A stretch of 64,000 nt of DNA. Source: Blattamonas nauphoetae (Eukaryota > Preaxostyla > Oxymonadida). The position numbers were made by a program, and so were the translations under genes. Below the pieces are notes generated by a model, which worked only from the letters and a program-made list of their open reading frames with translations, ran no database searches and was not told the DNA's origin. The stretch's first letter is position 1. Every line of letters begins with the position of its first letter. The stretch lies in assembly GCA_033064195.1 (NCBI GenBank), contig JARBJD010000168.1, forward strand, positions 62,001-126,000, read 5' to 3'. Positions 1 through 11,000 of this stretch are shown here, one piece after another.

Positions 1-345
1 TCTCGTTGTGCTCATTGTTCCGGCGCACCTCAAAAAAATCCCGAGTATCTGAACGTGAGAAAGAAAGAAACGGTACAAACCATGTTGTGAGTGTGTAATC
101 CACAGTTTGATGTCGGTTTCATCATTGATATATATATCGAACAGAAGTCTGATGGGTGATTAGTCGCCTGAGCATCGGATCCGCGATAAAGTTCGCCAAC
201 ATGAAGAAAAGACGAAATTCACACCTTGAACATGGAGAGAGCACCTGTGACGGTGAGTAGAGGGTATTTGTCGATGAATATCAACGTACAGGCGCTGGAG
301 TGACGGATGCGATTTTTGAAAAAGAATCACCCAACTCTTCCCCTC
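1..345. other. Left edge, no supported gene
   Basis: Nothing with a clear gene signature. The minus-strand gene fragment that starts at 584 would continue leftwards through here after its second exon, but I find no exon matching the later exons of the other family copies. The copy is either truncated or diverged. Confidence 0.4.
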
Positions 346-630
346 GAAAACACTCCACAGACCGTCCAGGCACAGATTCACGAGCTCCCTCGCAATCCCA
401 ACACGGATCTCGTCCGATTCAGTTTCGAGCTTTTTCAGTTTCGCAAAAAGTTCCTTCTTGTCTTCGTTCGGTTTCTTGACAATCAAAGCAATTCAAATCA
501 ATGAAAGACAAAGAAAGTTCACACAATCGCACTTCCATCCGTCTTAGGGATGGTGGTTGATGAGTTATCAGGGTTTGACAACATGGTGTCGATTCGAGAT
601 GACTTGACAACTTTGTTGAGGTTCGATCGA
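346..630. repeat. Inverted repeat 1, left arm
   Basis: This block is a close reverse-complement copy of 13603-13886. The match starts at the palindromic TCGATCGA and runs through exon 1, a 50-nt intron and exon 2 of a HEAT-coiled-coil-SPRY gene, then stops just past the exon 2 splice donor. The two arms enclose the two giant beta-helix genes, so they record an inverted duplication about 13 kb apart. Confidence 0.85.
363..584 (-). pseudogene. 5' fragment of HEAT-coiled-coil-SPRY family gene
   Basis: Exon 1 (584-525) starts with ATG and encodes MLSNPDNSST followed by ten residues ending GSAI. It ends at a GTGTGA donor, a 50-nt intron follows (524-475), and exon 2 (474-363) encodes a charged helix beginning KPNEDKKELF and ending in NLCLD before a GTCTGT donor. 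The same exon pair opens the full gene at 13649, and donors of the same type close the matching exons of the copies at 23416 and 35644. No HEAT, coiled-coil or SPRY exons follow before the window edge, so this is probably a truncated copy carried by the inverted repeat. Function unknown. Confidence 0.6.
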
Positions 631-1656
631 AGTCTGATCACCATTCCCACGTCTGAGGAACAAAAAGAACAGAAATTATAAGTTGAGCTTCAGAAGTGGC
701 GAAGATCCCTCTGGTTGTTCAAATCTTGTTCACGACAATGATCGAGCCCGTCATATTGTATTCATTCCTGATGACTTTCTCGCACTTCAAAAATCAATCA
801 TGAACTTTCCAGAACCATCTATTGCTCTCAACCAAAAATCCCCCGAAGACCCGTACACTGGCCTTCTTCCCTCTCAGCAGCCAGAACACGAATCGCAACA
901 CGAACACCCCGAACACTCTGAACTATCACTGAAATCCATCCCTCAATGGATCGGCGAGACCGCTGTCGATCATGCCAGGCAATTGGGACACGTTGTCTCT
1001 GTGGTCTCCGACTGGGTCCGCGTCTTGTTCTTTCGATCACTTTTCCGATTCAGGTATCCGTCCCAGTCCGATGGACCGCGAACAAAGTGCGGGCGATGTT
1101 CAGTGCTCCCGAAGGCGCGGGCATTCATCGAAGCGAGTGATAATAATCCAAACTAATCTCCTGTTTCGACTTTCTTCACTTTTTCGTTTTCATCAAACCA
1201 TTCTTCACGGAAATGCTTTCAAAAAGTGAATGAATGAGAGGAGACGTAATCTCCTGAGAGGGACGAGAAGCGAACAGACGATTCTGTCTGCTTCCGCACC
1301 GAGATGACTGGAAACGGAACGAGTGGAATGTGCATTGGACGAAAGAGAACGAAAATGTTGGCAAAATCGAAAAAGCCAGTGACACTGAATTCGAGAAGAG
1401 GTGAAGATGTGAAATGTGCGGGAAGAACGGAAGAAAGTTATCGGAAAGAGAGAATCACAGAACCAGAGCGATGTGTGAACAACAAGAGACTAAAATGGCT
1501 TTAACAAGAAAGAAAACAAATGAAGCTGAGAAAAATGGCTAGAAAAAGTCAATAACTGGTAGAGAGAAAGAAGAAGGATGAATGGTGGAGTTGGGAGAAT
1601 GAATAATATCGCCTCGGAGATGGCGATTCAAAATGAAATGCAAATTAATGTTTATT
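631..1656. other. Intergenic stretch with one unassigned reading frame
   Basis: An open frame runs on the plus strand from about 683 to 1156. It encodes a 157-residue stretch with no Met start, no recognised domain and a Gln/Glu/His-rich middle. It could be an exon or chance. The rest is AG-rich and holds nothing I can support. It is the 3' flank of the next gene, whose TGA stop is directly followed by AATAAA on the minus strand. Confidence 0.3.
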
Positions 1657-4600
1657 TCACGAATCTTCCGAGTTCATCCCATCCCCCTCTTCCTTCGTCT
1701 CCTCAATTTGGGCAAGACATGAGATCACTGTCGAGATGTCTGGTCGCTCTTCGGGGTTGACAGTGATGCAGTCCTGAATCAGATTCTTCATGTCTTCTCC
1801 AACTCCATCCATTTTGGGAAGTGTTCCGACACACAATGCTCTGTTCGCATTCACAGCATCTTGCTCCCCAAACGGCACAAGACCAGTCTCAATCTCGTAC
1901 AAGACAAGGCCAAGCCTAAAAACTGCCACTTGGCGAGTGTCGATTGTTCGTCCGTCCACTCCATTTTGTTTCGATTGCTCGGGTGCATTCCATCGCAGAG
2001 TTGCTTGATCCACAATCGGTGGTTTTGGGATCGTGTTTTGGGGGGTTGATGGTTGTTGCGTGTCGTCGAGTGAGTTGGATGGATGAGGTGTTGGTTGGAG
2101 GAGAGTCGGGTGTGGTGATGGCAGTTGAAAGGCAGCCGGTTCGGAGAGCCTGAGACACGTCCTTCCGTTTCTATCAAACATAACCCAATGCGAGTTCAAT
2201 TTCGATAGAACATCCGTCGCTTTGTAGTGAGACATCACTTGTCGAAGGCCGCGAGCAACAGCCAAGCCCACTCGCCTCTTCTCCACTCTCTGGTTCTCAA
2301 TGTGTAGCCGTTGATAAAGTGTTTGGGTTCTGTCCACCAACGTGAATTGAAATTTGCCTTCGCAAAGCAGTGCCTCGTCACCAGTGATCTCAACCGTCTC
2401 TTCAACTTGATCTTCCATTTCTTTCGTCTCGTCGACAGAAACTGAAGAACCTCCGAGCGTCACTGGATTTACAGTGACTTGTGGTTCTTCTTCGTATTTG
2501 ATATCTTCCAGTTCTTCTTTGGGTTGTTCGTCATCTTTGGTGAGCCTTTGGGTTTTGTGATGACGGCGCCAGAGGATGACGATGACGACGATGATGATGA
2601 TGAAGAGTGAAGACAGGACGAGGACGAGAGGAAGCCACCATTTCATGTTGTCTCTCGCTGATTCGGCGAGTCGTTCGGAAATCCTTTTTTGGATGACGAA
2701 AGAAGTGTCGGTTGTTTGATTGTCGCCGAAGGAGAGACGAGCTTGCCACTCCAACGACGAGTCCAGAGTGGTGAGATTGGAGAGAGGGAGTTTGAGGGTG
2801 ATTCGAACGTCTGAAAGAAAAGTGGTTGAATCAGTTGTCAAATCGATGGTTGTGTGGTTCCCTTCCTTTTTTGATTTCGTCATCTCGAAAACAATGAGTG
2901 ACAGATCACATGGAATCATGGTCGAACCAACAATCTCCACTTCAAACAGCTTCTCCGTCTTGTTCAGCACGCTTTTCGATTCATTCGACAAAATCGGTTC
3001 GAAGAGGGGTGATTTTGGTCGAGCATCGTCGCCCTTCAACACACACTCGTCTTCGACGAGCATCCACGCAGAGACGTGTTGATCACCTGACCCATCCCCT
3101 CCCACCAAGCTTCCCACCTCAATCGTTGCGTCACCCGAGCAGTGAATGTTTCGGCGATAGGATGGGAAAGATGAGAGAGATGGAGAATTGTCTCTGAAGG
3201 TTCCGGCATCGATGGTCACATCTCCGCCATCCACGTTCAGCGCTCCTTGTTCGAAATTGATGATTTGGGTGTTGGACAAAGTGAGGGACGATTTGGAGAG
3301 TTGGATCACTCCGCTCGACCAGCTGCAAAGGTGTTCGACTTCATTTTGATGTTGTTTGTTGGTTGTGTCCGTGGTTCGTTCTGTATTGGCATGGTTTGTC
3401 GTTTGGACTGATCCTGAAAGACGGCAGGATGATAACGAGACAGTGCTTGATTTTGCGAACAGATACACAAAATCTTGATTTGTGTTGGCGATTTCAATTT
3501 TGACATGTTCGATCTCAAGTGTCCCTTCGACCACAATCATCCCATCTTTCTCTCCCATCGACGCAGTCGCTGGAATACGAATCGACGGCTGGCCAGTCGA
3601 TTCCCGGTTGATGTCTGTGCTCATCCCACTTCTCACAACGATTGGAGCTGCGTGAGAGGCAGAATCGATGACGGCGAGTGTCGGACGAGAGAAGCCAACT
3701 CTCTCCATAACACCCCACGCAGCTTCGACTGTTTGGCAGGGACTCAATCGATCACCACAGATACCAGTGGAATCGGTGGAGGCTGCATCGATGAACAGAG
3801 TGGCAGAGTCTGAGCGAGGATCGATTTCGAAGGTTAGTTGGCTGTTCAGAGAGACGATCTCTCGAGCTTCTCCAACAAGATCGACAGAGATGATGGATTC
3901 GATTTTGTATTCTTGTCCGAAATTCAGTTCCCCATTGTCGCCCAATAGAATGGCACTTGAATCGCCTCCCGTGGCTGAATCGAACGTGATTCGGAAGGTT
4001 TGTGTTGTGTTGAGTGTGATTTCGTAAGGCCTGTGCGGAGTGAGGCTCTGCCCGCCGATTCTGATGGACCCAGCTGTCTTCAGTGAGTTCAAATACACAA
4101 ACGACGCAGTCTCTACGCCTCCCGTTGGTGCGACAATTTTGAGAGTAACGTTATCATTGACGAATACTGGAACTGCGTTGAGAGATACAGACACGGTGTA
4201 AGACGTGTCAAGGAGAATCACACCACTTCCCGAGGAACCGACAGCATGTTCGAAAGTGATGGGGCCATTTCCAACTTTTGACGGAGTGTCGATGGTTGTT
4301 AGAGGTGGACCAGAAGGCGGGGTGAGAGTGACCTTGTAGCTACCGTCTGAGAGTTCCAGCCCAGCCAACTCGATTGTTGCTTGGTTTTCACCTGTGATAC
4401 TTCCACTCGCGGAAATGATTCGAGGAGGTTCGTCGTCGATGGTCATCCTGATGTCAGGCTCCCAATAAACTTCTTCTCCATCGCCCTCTTTCTTTGTCAC
4501 GCTTTTGATTTTGTATGTCGCACCGAAAGAGAGTGTTCTGGTTGGATAGAGCGATGATGTGAATGAGCCTGTGGTGGACGATGTGAACGTCGCTTCGACA

Positions 4601-7374
4601 GTCGGTGTGTCTGTGCCGTCGAGAGTGTTTTCGAGAATGATCTCGTACGTTTCTGTTGTCAGCATGCCGATTGAAGAAATGCTGACCAGTACTGTGTTCA
4701 TCTGCCCTTCATACGCCACAGAGGTCAAGGCGGTGATTCTGCAAGGAGCTGTGATGGTAGTAAATGAGATGGAAGGTGGCTCACCGTAAAACTTACTGTT
4801 GGGACCTGTGTAATAGGAAAGTTGATACGTTGTGTTGTATTGAACGTTGATCAGTGTCGGAGTGATGTGGAACAATGTCAAAGTTGTTGAGCCTGACGAT
4901 TTCTGATCAAAATTGACGTTCACAGACAGACTAGGGTATATCGGACCATTCCCTCGAAAAACAAAGGTATACGCTTCGCGGAAATACTTTCCGGCAAATG
5001 AAAATGTGAGGGTTTTCTTGTCAGGTGAGTAGGACGGTGTGACAGATGTGAGAATCGGTTCAGGAAGCGGGATGGGGAATGGATACGGGTATATCAGGGG
5101 GCGACTGAACGGGTAATCTGGAATGACGTCGACGATGAAGTAATTTCCGTTAAGTTTGAGTGTATTGTCTCCTTCAAGGAAAGAGATGTCAACTTTCTTC
5201 GATTTAGTTTGATTTAGGAGAGCGTCCTCGAATTCGAATTGAAGTGGACTCGTGAAGCCAGAGATGAACGCGTCGAATGTGAGTGACTGGATCGCCCAGG
5301 CGGTCAGTGCAATGGTTCCCGTTTCTTCAGAAGTATCAACTTGAATTTCAGCCCCAAGAACGACAATCTCTGCGGGCTCGATGGGGAGAGGGTCAATGAT
5401 CTCGATTCTGCACGCCGAGCGAGGAAGATATGCGCGGACGACTTTACATTCTGTGACAGTAGACCGAAGAAGCCCTTTCTCCCCCACAGGAACGAGGGTG
5501 GTTCCAGTTTGTAAAGGCATCATTTCTGTTCCGATCTGAATGGCAATCAGTCGCGGTTCAAGTGGATTACTGTCCCATGGCATTCCCAAGTTTGAATTGT
5601 CAAGTAGAAGCAACAACACGCTGTGTTCAATCGTTGACAATCTTGCGCCGACGACTTCTTCACCTTCATTCATTTTTGAGGCAGTGACTTCCGTTACGTC
5701 GCTGTTCCATTCAAGCTTGTGAAACACATTCTCAACTTCATCGCCATTTGTGAAAGATACATGAGGATTCTCCGACGTCGAGAAACATCCGTGGATGTTG
5801 TTGGATGAAGCGCCATCACAAAGCATTATATCGTGTCCCTGATACAGCCCTGACGCGCAATCAATGAAGTGGACTCCGTCAAGTGTAACGTGCAATGTGT
5901 TCAGATACAAGATTGCGCCTCCGCCTTCTGCAGGCTGTTGTGAAGTTGTGCGGCATTCGTCAAAGACGCATTCAGAGATGGAATTTGTCGGCGTGAAGGC
6001 ATTCCATCCACACAACAGAATCCCGCCTCCACCTCTTTCTGATTCGGATTTCATGAAAATGCATTGGACAATGTTATGCGATTCGCATTCTCCGATTCTG
6101 ATGCTTCCACCAGCTCCTTTCGCACTGCAGGAAACAAAACAGGTCTGTCTCAGCTCGAAGATGAAGAAAGGTGATTGTGTGGCATCAATTCCAATGGCAC
6201 CTCCATCCTGGTCACTGCGACATTCCTTGAACGAGCATTGAGTGACGTTGATTTCGACAGATGTGCGACAGACTATTGCTCCTCCCATTTCGAGAGATTC
6301 GCACTGGTCGAAAGTGCAGAGGAGAATGATGTATCTGGGGGGTTGATTGAGGTCTAGTCTGTCTTCCTTCGTAAAGTGTTCCGAGATGGTTTCTGGGTTG
6401 ACGAAGGTTTGGCAGTGCGAAAAAGAAGAGTTTACACAGATGATATGACCTCCGCTGTTGATATCCGCACAGACTGTTCCATAAAGATGGTTTGAAGTGT
6501 CTCGAACGATCGATTTGAGAAATCGTTGTGACGATAACGAGCCGATTCGAACATTCTGGTTTGATCGTCGTGGACTTGTCATGTTCGTAAAAACAGCGCT
6601 TTGGAGGGTGGTGAAGACGCTATTGATGGAATGTGGCTGGTTAAGGGATGCTCCAAAGTCGAAGAGAGGGCCAGTCGCGAGAAGGAGGTGTGTGTGTTCC
6701 AATGATAGTCCAATCGCAGTAATAGTGAATGGTATGTGAAGAAGTGAACGTGAATACGAATATGACTCGGAATTCGAGAGAGTGGATGATGAAACATCTG
6801 CTTCTAGAGGTGATGACAACGGGAGGATGGTTGACGACCGAGATGACGTATAAATGCATTCAAAGACCGATAAGGTGCTCTCCATCCCGTGGAGCGGTGG
6901 AATAACTTGGAAGGGTGAACAGAAACAATTTGATATGACGGTGCAGTTGGAAAGGACGACATTCGATTCGTTGATGGTGGCAACGAACTGTAAATCGCTG
7001 TTGCAATCAATATTCAAGGATGACATGGAGAATGAGGAATTTGTGATAATAAAAAGCGGTTGTGGTTGGTGTTTGCTGTACAACTGAGCCTGAGCACTTT
7101 GATGATCTTCATTTCCATGTCGTGGACTCTGGAGGCCGACGATCGTTGTGTGTTCTCCAACTATATCCAGATTTTGTGACTGAAGATGATAATTTTCGGC
7201 ATGAAATGTCCCTTTGGGGATTCTGAGTGTCAGAGGTTGATGGTGAGCGATTGACCATTGTGAGGAAATGAAACTAGTAAAAGAGCTGGATACTTGACAA
7301 GGAGAGACATCAGAATCACAGCTGGCAGTAAGTAAGAAAGCTTTACGAATGAACAGAACGATAAGAAAAGTCAT
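1657..7374 (-). CDS. Giant beta-helix transmembrane protein with kinase-like C-lobe (copy 1)
   Basis: A single-exon gene of about 1905 residues. I start at the internal Met at 7374 because a hydrophobic signal-type segment (MTFLIVLF) follows directly; an in-frame start lies 14 codons upstream. Order: signal segment; N-terminal right-handed beta-helix with repeating GGAI-type and CSF-type turns; several Ig/IPT-like beta domains; a second beta-helix near residues 1240-1400; one membrane segment (WWLPLVLVLSSLFIIII) near 1578-1603; a basic stop-transfer; an acidic linker; and a kinase-like C-lobe near 1690-1900. The lobe keeps the RWNAPE, GLVLYEIETG and NPEERPDIS motifs, but HRD and DFG are not recognisable, so it looks like a pseudokinase. 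I infer a cell-surface receptor or adhesin. Ligand unknown. Confidence 0.8.
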   Translation of the reverse strand: MTFLIVLFIRKAFLLTASCDSDVSPCQVSSSFTSFISSQWSIAHHQPLTLRIPKGTFHAENYHLQSQNLDIVGEHTTIVGLQSPRHGNEDHQSAQAQLYSKHQPQPLFIITNSSFSMSSLNIDCNSDLQFVATINESNVVLSNCTVISNCFCSPFQVIPPLHGMESTLSVFECIYTSSRSSTILPLSSPLEADVSSSTLSNSESYSYSRSLLHIPFTITAIGLSLEHTHLLLATGPLFDFGASLNQPHSINSVFTTLQSAVFTNMTSPRRSNQNVRIGSLSSQRFLKSIVRDTSNHLYGTVCADINSGGHIICVNSSFSHCQTFVNPETISEHFTKEDRLDLNQPPRYIILLCTFDQCESLEMGGAIVCRTSVEINVTQCSFKECRSDQDGGAIGIDATQSPFFIFELRQTCFVSCSAKGAGGSIRIGECESHNIVQCIFMKSESERGGGGILLCGWNAFTPTNSISECVFDECRTTSQQPAEGGGAILYLNTLHVTLDGVHFIDCASGLYQGHDIMLCDGASSNNIHGCFSTSENPHVSFTNGDEVENVFHKLEWNSDVTEVTASKMNEGEEVVGARLSTIEHSVLLLLLDNSNLGMPWDSNPLEPRLIAIQIGTEMMPLQTGTTLVPVGEKGLLRSTVTECKVVRAYLPRSACRIEIIDPLPIEPAEIVVLGAEIQVDTSEETGTIALTAWAIQSLTFDAFISGFTSPLQFEFEDALLNQTKSKKVDISFLEGDNTLKLNGNYFIVDVIPDYPFSRPLIYPYPFPIPLPEPILTSVTPSYSPDKKTLTFSFAGKYFREAYTFVFRGNGPIYPSLSVNVNFDQKSSGSTTLTLFHITPTLINVQYNTTYQLSYYTGPNSKFYGEPPSISFTTITAPCRITALTSVAYEGQMNTVLVSISSIGMLTTETYEIILENTLDGTDTPTVEATFTSSTTGSFTSSLYPTRTLSFGATYKIKSVTKKEGDGEEVYWEPDIRMTIDDEPPRIISASGSITGENQATIELAGLELSDGSYKVTLTPPSGPPLTTIDTPSKVGNGPITFEHAVGSSGSGVILLDTSYTVSVSLNAVPVFVNDNVTLKIVAPTGGVETASFVYLNSLKTAGSIRIGGQSLTPHRPYEITLNTTQTFRITFDSATGGDSSAILLGDNGELNFGQEYKIESIISVDLVGEAREIVSLNSQLTFEIDPRSDSATLFIDAASTDSTGICGDRLSPCQTVEAAWGVMERVGFSRPTLAVIDSASHAAPIVVRSGMSTDINRESTGQPSIRIPATASMGEKDGMIVVEGTLEIEHVKIEIANTNQDFVYLFAKSSTVSLSSCRLSGSVQTTNHANTERTTDTTNKQHQNEVEHLCSWSSGVIQLSKSSLTLSNTQIINFEQGALNVDGGDVTIDAGTFRDNSPSLSSFPSYRRNIHCSGDATIEVGSLVGGDGSGDQHVSAWMLVEDECVLKGDDARPKSPLFEPILSNESKSVLNKTEKLFEVEIVGSTMIPCDLSLIVFEMTKSKKEGNHTTIDLTTDSTTFLSDVRITLKLPLSNLTTLDSSLEWQARLSFGDNQTTDTSFVIQKRISERLAESARDNMKWWLPLVLVLSSLFIIIIVVIVILWRRHHKTQRLTKDDEQPKEELEDIKYEEEPQVTVNPVTLGGSSVSVDETKEMEDQVEETVEITGDEALLCEGKFQFTLVDRTQTLYQRLHIENQRVEKRRVGLAVARGLRQVMSHYKATDVLSKLNSHWVMFDRNGRTCLRLSEPAAFQLPSPHPTLLQPTPHPSNSLDDTQQPSTPQNTIPKPPIVDQATLRWNAPEQSKQNGVDGRTIDTRQVAVFRLGLVLYEIETGLVPFGEQDAVNANRALCVGTLPKMDGVGEDMKNLIQDCITVNPEERPDISTVISCLAQIEETKEEGDGMNSEDS

Positions 7375-8032
7375 AGATAATTCAAAGAGATCTGGACCAT
7401 AGACTGTAAATGTCAACTTGCTCTTGCAGTCGGGTTAAGATTCTCTTGATAAGTTCTCGTTGATTTCAAACCAATGAATGTGGGAAAGAAATGAGACGTG
7501 AGAAACGAAACACCGTTCCAGATTGACTGGAAGTGACAAAACTAAAAATTGCGAAGAAGAACAGATCACACAACAGAAAGAGAGAGAATGAAGAGATTGT
7601 TTCGAAAGTCCCGCAGCAAGAAGGACAGTTGAAAGTGAGATGAGAGATTGCGGTTGCATGGTGATGGATAAAATGAATGGTCAAGAAAAGGAATAAAAAG
7701 TCTCGTTTCCGTCAGATGAGATGACATCTATGGATGAATCATGAACAACGATGAAGAGGAAGACGAAAGAGACTGCTTTGACAATCTGATCAGAAGCTGA
7801 TTAGAAAGAGAAAAACGACGACAGTGCATTTGTTGGGTGGATGGAGAAACTGAATGGTTAATAACAATGATGAAGGCGTGAATTTGTGTGAAGTGACGAA
7901 TGAAGAGAGGGTTTCATCGAGAGGTGTTAATGGACGACGAAACAAAAGGAAGAGAGACATCGCTGATGTGTGTCTTGGCAGAGCAGAAAGGTGTGATGTG
8001 TTGTGGACTGGATGTGAGTTTGACTCGAAGAA
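7375..8032. other. Spacer between the two giant surface-protein genes
   Basis: About 660 bases that should hold the promoter of copy 1 and the 3' end of copy 2. A 74-codon minus-strand frame starting at 7659 opens with a signal-peptide-like stretch (MQPQSLISLSTVLLAAG). It could be an upstream exon or an old gene start; I cannot connect it by splicing. No TATA box or other element is convincing. Confidence 0.4.
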
Positions 8033-11000
8033 TCAAGCCTGCGCGAGAGCGTTTGGATTGATTGATTCAAGAGGAGGAAGGAAAGAGAGTGTGTTTTCGA
8101 TGGTGTCCAAGTCAGGCCGGTCATCCGGTTCCAGAGACAGACATTGTGAGATGAGTTCTCGCACATCCTTGTTTTCTACAAGTTCCAGCTTCGGTCGGAC
8201 TCCTGTCACAATCTGACGAGATGCATTCACTGCATCTTGCTCCCCGTAGGGCACACAACCAGTCTCCATTTCCCACAAGATCAGGCCAAGACTAAAAACT
8301 GCCCCGTGGACTGAGTTGATGTGAGGTTTGTTCGCGATCACTTCGGGTGCATACCATCGCACCCCTTCATTCGCTGGTTGAGAAAAAGGAAGTGCGGTTG
8401 GCTTCGACTCGTTCGTCTCGATTGTGGGTTCCTGTTCTAGCTGTTCCTGCTGAGGTTGTTGAGTGGAGATGGGTTGAGGCATTTGAGGTGTGACGTCGAG
8501 ATTCAGTTTCAAGCACACATTCTGTTGAGAATCGAAAAAGATGTTATGAGCGGTTAGTGTTCGAAGAATCACTGCTTCTCCGTCTTTCTTCATCACTCCC
8601 TTCAATCCCTTCACCAGCTGTTGTTGGGCTTGTCGAACACGAACATCCCACTTGTTCTCCGAGTGAAGAGCGTTGTACAGTGTTCGATCTTTCGACACAA
8701 ATGCTGTCTTCTTCATGTCTCCACTGCACACCAACACTTCCTCCACATTCTCGAAACCATTCATGTCTTTTGATGGTTCCGGTTCTTCTTTCTTCTGAGT
8801 TTCTTGGTTCGATTCAGAAGACGAGAATGTTTGGATGGAATTTACTCCAATTCTGTTGTCCGTCACAATGTCCATTTTCTCGTCTTCCATGGGTAGTTGG
8901 TCGGATTCAGTCATTTCGGCTTCTTTCTGTCCATTCTTCTTATCTCTTCTTCGTCGACAGCACACAACTATGACGACCAACACAAGTATAAAGAGGACGG
9001 AGAGAGAGATCACGAGAGGAAGCCACCATTTCATGTTATCTCTCACTGCTTGTGCTGCTCGATCCACCGAATTCTTCTGAATCACAAACGATGTCGTCGT
9101 TTCATTTTGTCCATACACAAGCCGTCCGCACCATTCCAGACCCTTCTCGAATCCATCCATGGACGACAGAGGCAGACTCACATTGATCAGAGTTTCGTTG
9201 AACGATTCCGTTGAGTTTTCAGAAAGTGGAATCCGGACAGTTTTTCCTTCCTTTCCGTCTTTCTGCTTTTCGAAAACTTCAAGATAGAGAGAGCAAGGAA
9301 TAAGTGTTGTTCCGTTCATTGACACTTCGAATCCTGTCTTCTTGCTGTTCAGTTTGCTAGTCGACGACGATGAGAGTGTTGGGATGAAGAACGGAGCATT
9401 CGCATTCACATCCTCACCACTCAACACACAGTCTTCGTGCGACAGCCACAGATGAGGATGCGTGTCCGACGACCCATCTCCTCCACTCAGACTCCCAATC
9501 TCAATCGCTCCCTCTTCCGAGCATCGAATGTTGCGACGTAGAGATGGGAAATTAGACAATCGCGGATTGTTCGCCTCGAATGAAGAAGTGCGGATGGTCA
9601 GGTTCCCTCCTTTCATGTTGATCGCTCCTTGCGAGAGGTGTGTCAGGTCGGTCTGTTTGATGATTGTTGTGGTTGCATTCACCAAGTTTAGAATTCCACT
9701 CTCCCATAAGCACAAGCCAGCATGTGTGTCGATCTCGTTCCGTGTGTGCGAGGACGACAGCCCAACGAGAGTGCATGTTTCCAACGTCAGATGTCCTCCA
9801 ATCATTCGAATGAAGATCAGCGAAGGCAAGTCGGACAGAAGCACATCAACGTCACGAAGCCGCAATCGACCTTCCGAAACTTCAATCATTCCCTCTCCTT
9901 CCATTTCCGATAACGACGAAGGAGACACAGACAGTTCTGTTGTTGTCGTCGGTCCTGATTCGATCAGAACTTCATGTTGAGCCTCCATTCGCACTTGCTC
10001 GTTCTGTGTCGTGTTGTGAATGATCGAGATCGAGAATTTCGAAATCCCTACTCCTTCCACAATCTTCCATCCATCCTCAATCGATTTGCACGGTCGGTTT
10101 CGATCTCCACAAAACAGTGTCGATTCTGATGACGGCCCAGAATCCACGAAAAAGATGAAATCATCAGGAAGAGAGCCTGTCGTGTCTGAAATACCAGAAG
10201 CTAAGAGTGTCTTTCCTTGATCTGTTTCTGTCGCTTCAATCGACGTAACTTCGTACGTGGTGTCGTGTTCGAGAGCTGATGGTCGACCAATTGGCAGCTC
10301 TGTGGATTGTGCGTTAGTTTCTGAGGTGACTGTTGCGATGAAGGAGAGTGAGTCGTTCAGAGTGATCTTCATCGATTCTCCAACAATGAGATTGGTTCCA
10401 GTCAGCTTCACAAGACATCCAGTATGCAGAGTGTTCGAGAAAGAAAATTTCATTTCTGTGATTTCTGGAAGGTGTGGAACGACAAGTGTGATTCCATCTT
10501 CCACATGAAGAACATTCAAGTCTTTCATGTTTCGTCGAACTGTGTATTCTTCTCCATATTGCAGCTGATCAGATGTTTGATCTTCTCCAACTGGGACTTC
10601 AGCTGTGCAATGTGTGTCATTCTGAACAACCACATCGGATGACAATTCACAATACCAGTAAGAATCTGTCAGAGTCACCTTTCCTGTTCGATGGAGGAGA
10701 GCTCGGCCTTCCAACAACACAATCATTTTTGTTCGATCTCTGGTCAATTGTCTCGTTTTGACTCCAACAATCCGAGCAGGCTCGGGTGGAACAGAGAAAG
10801 TGACATCCGCATCCACAACTGAGACTTCTCCATCAACGTCGAACTTGGTGATCAGATACGTCGTTTCGAATGAGAGGAGAGGGTTGGGGTTCCCGATGAT
10901 GAGCTCAGAGTGGGAGTACGTGGGTGATACAAATTCACCGAAGAACGTTCCAGACAGCACAATCTCATCACCAATCAGTGTCGACCCTTCCATCTTCCGA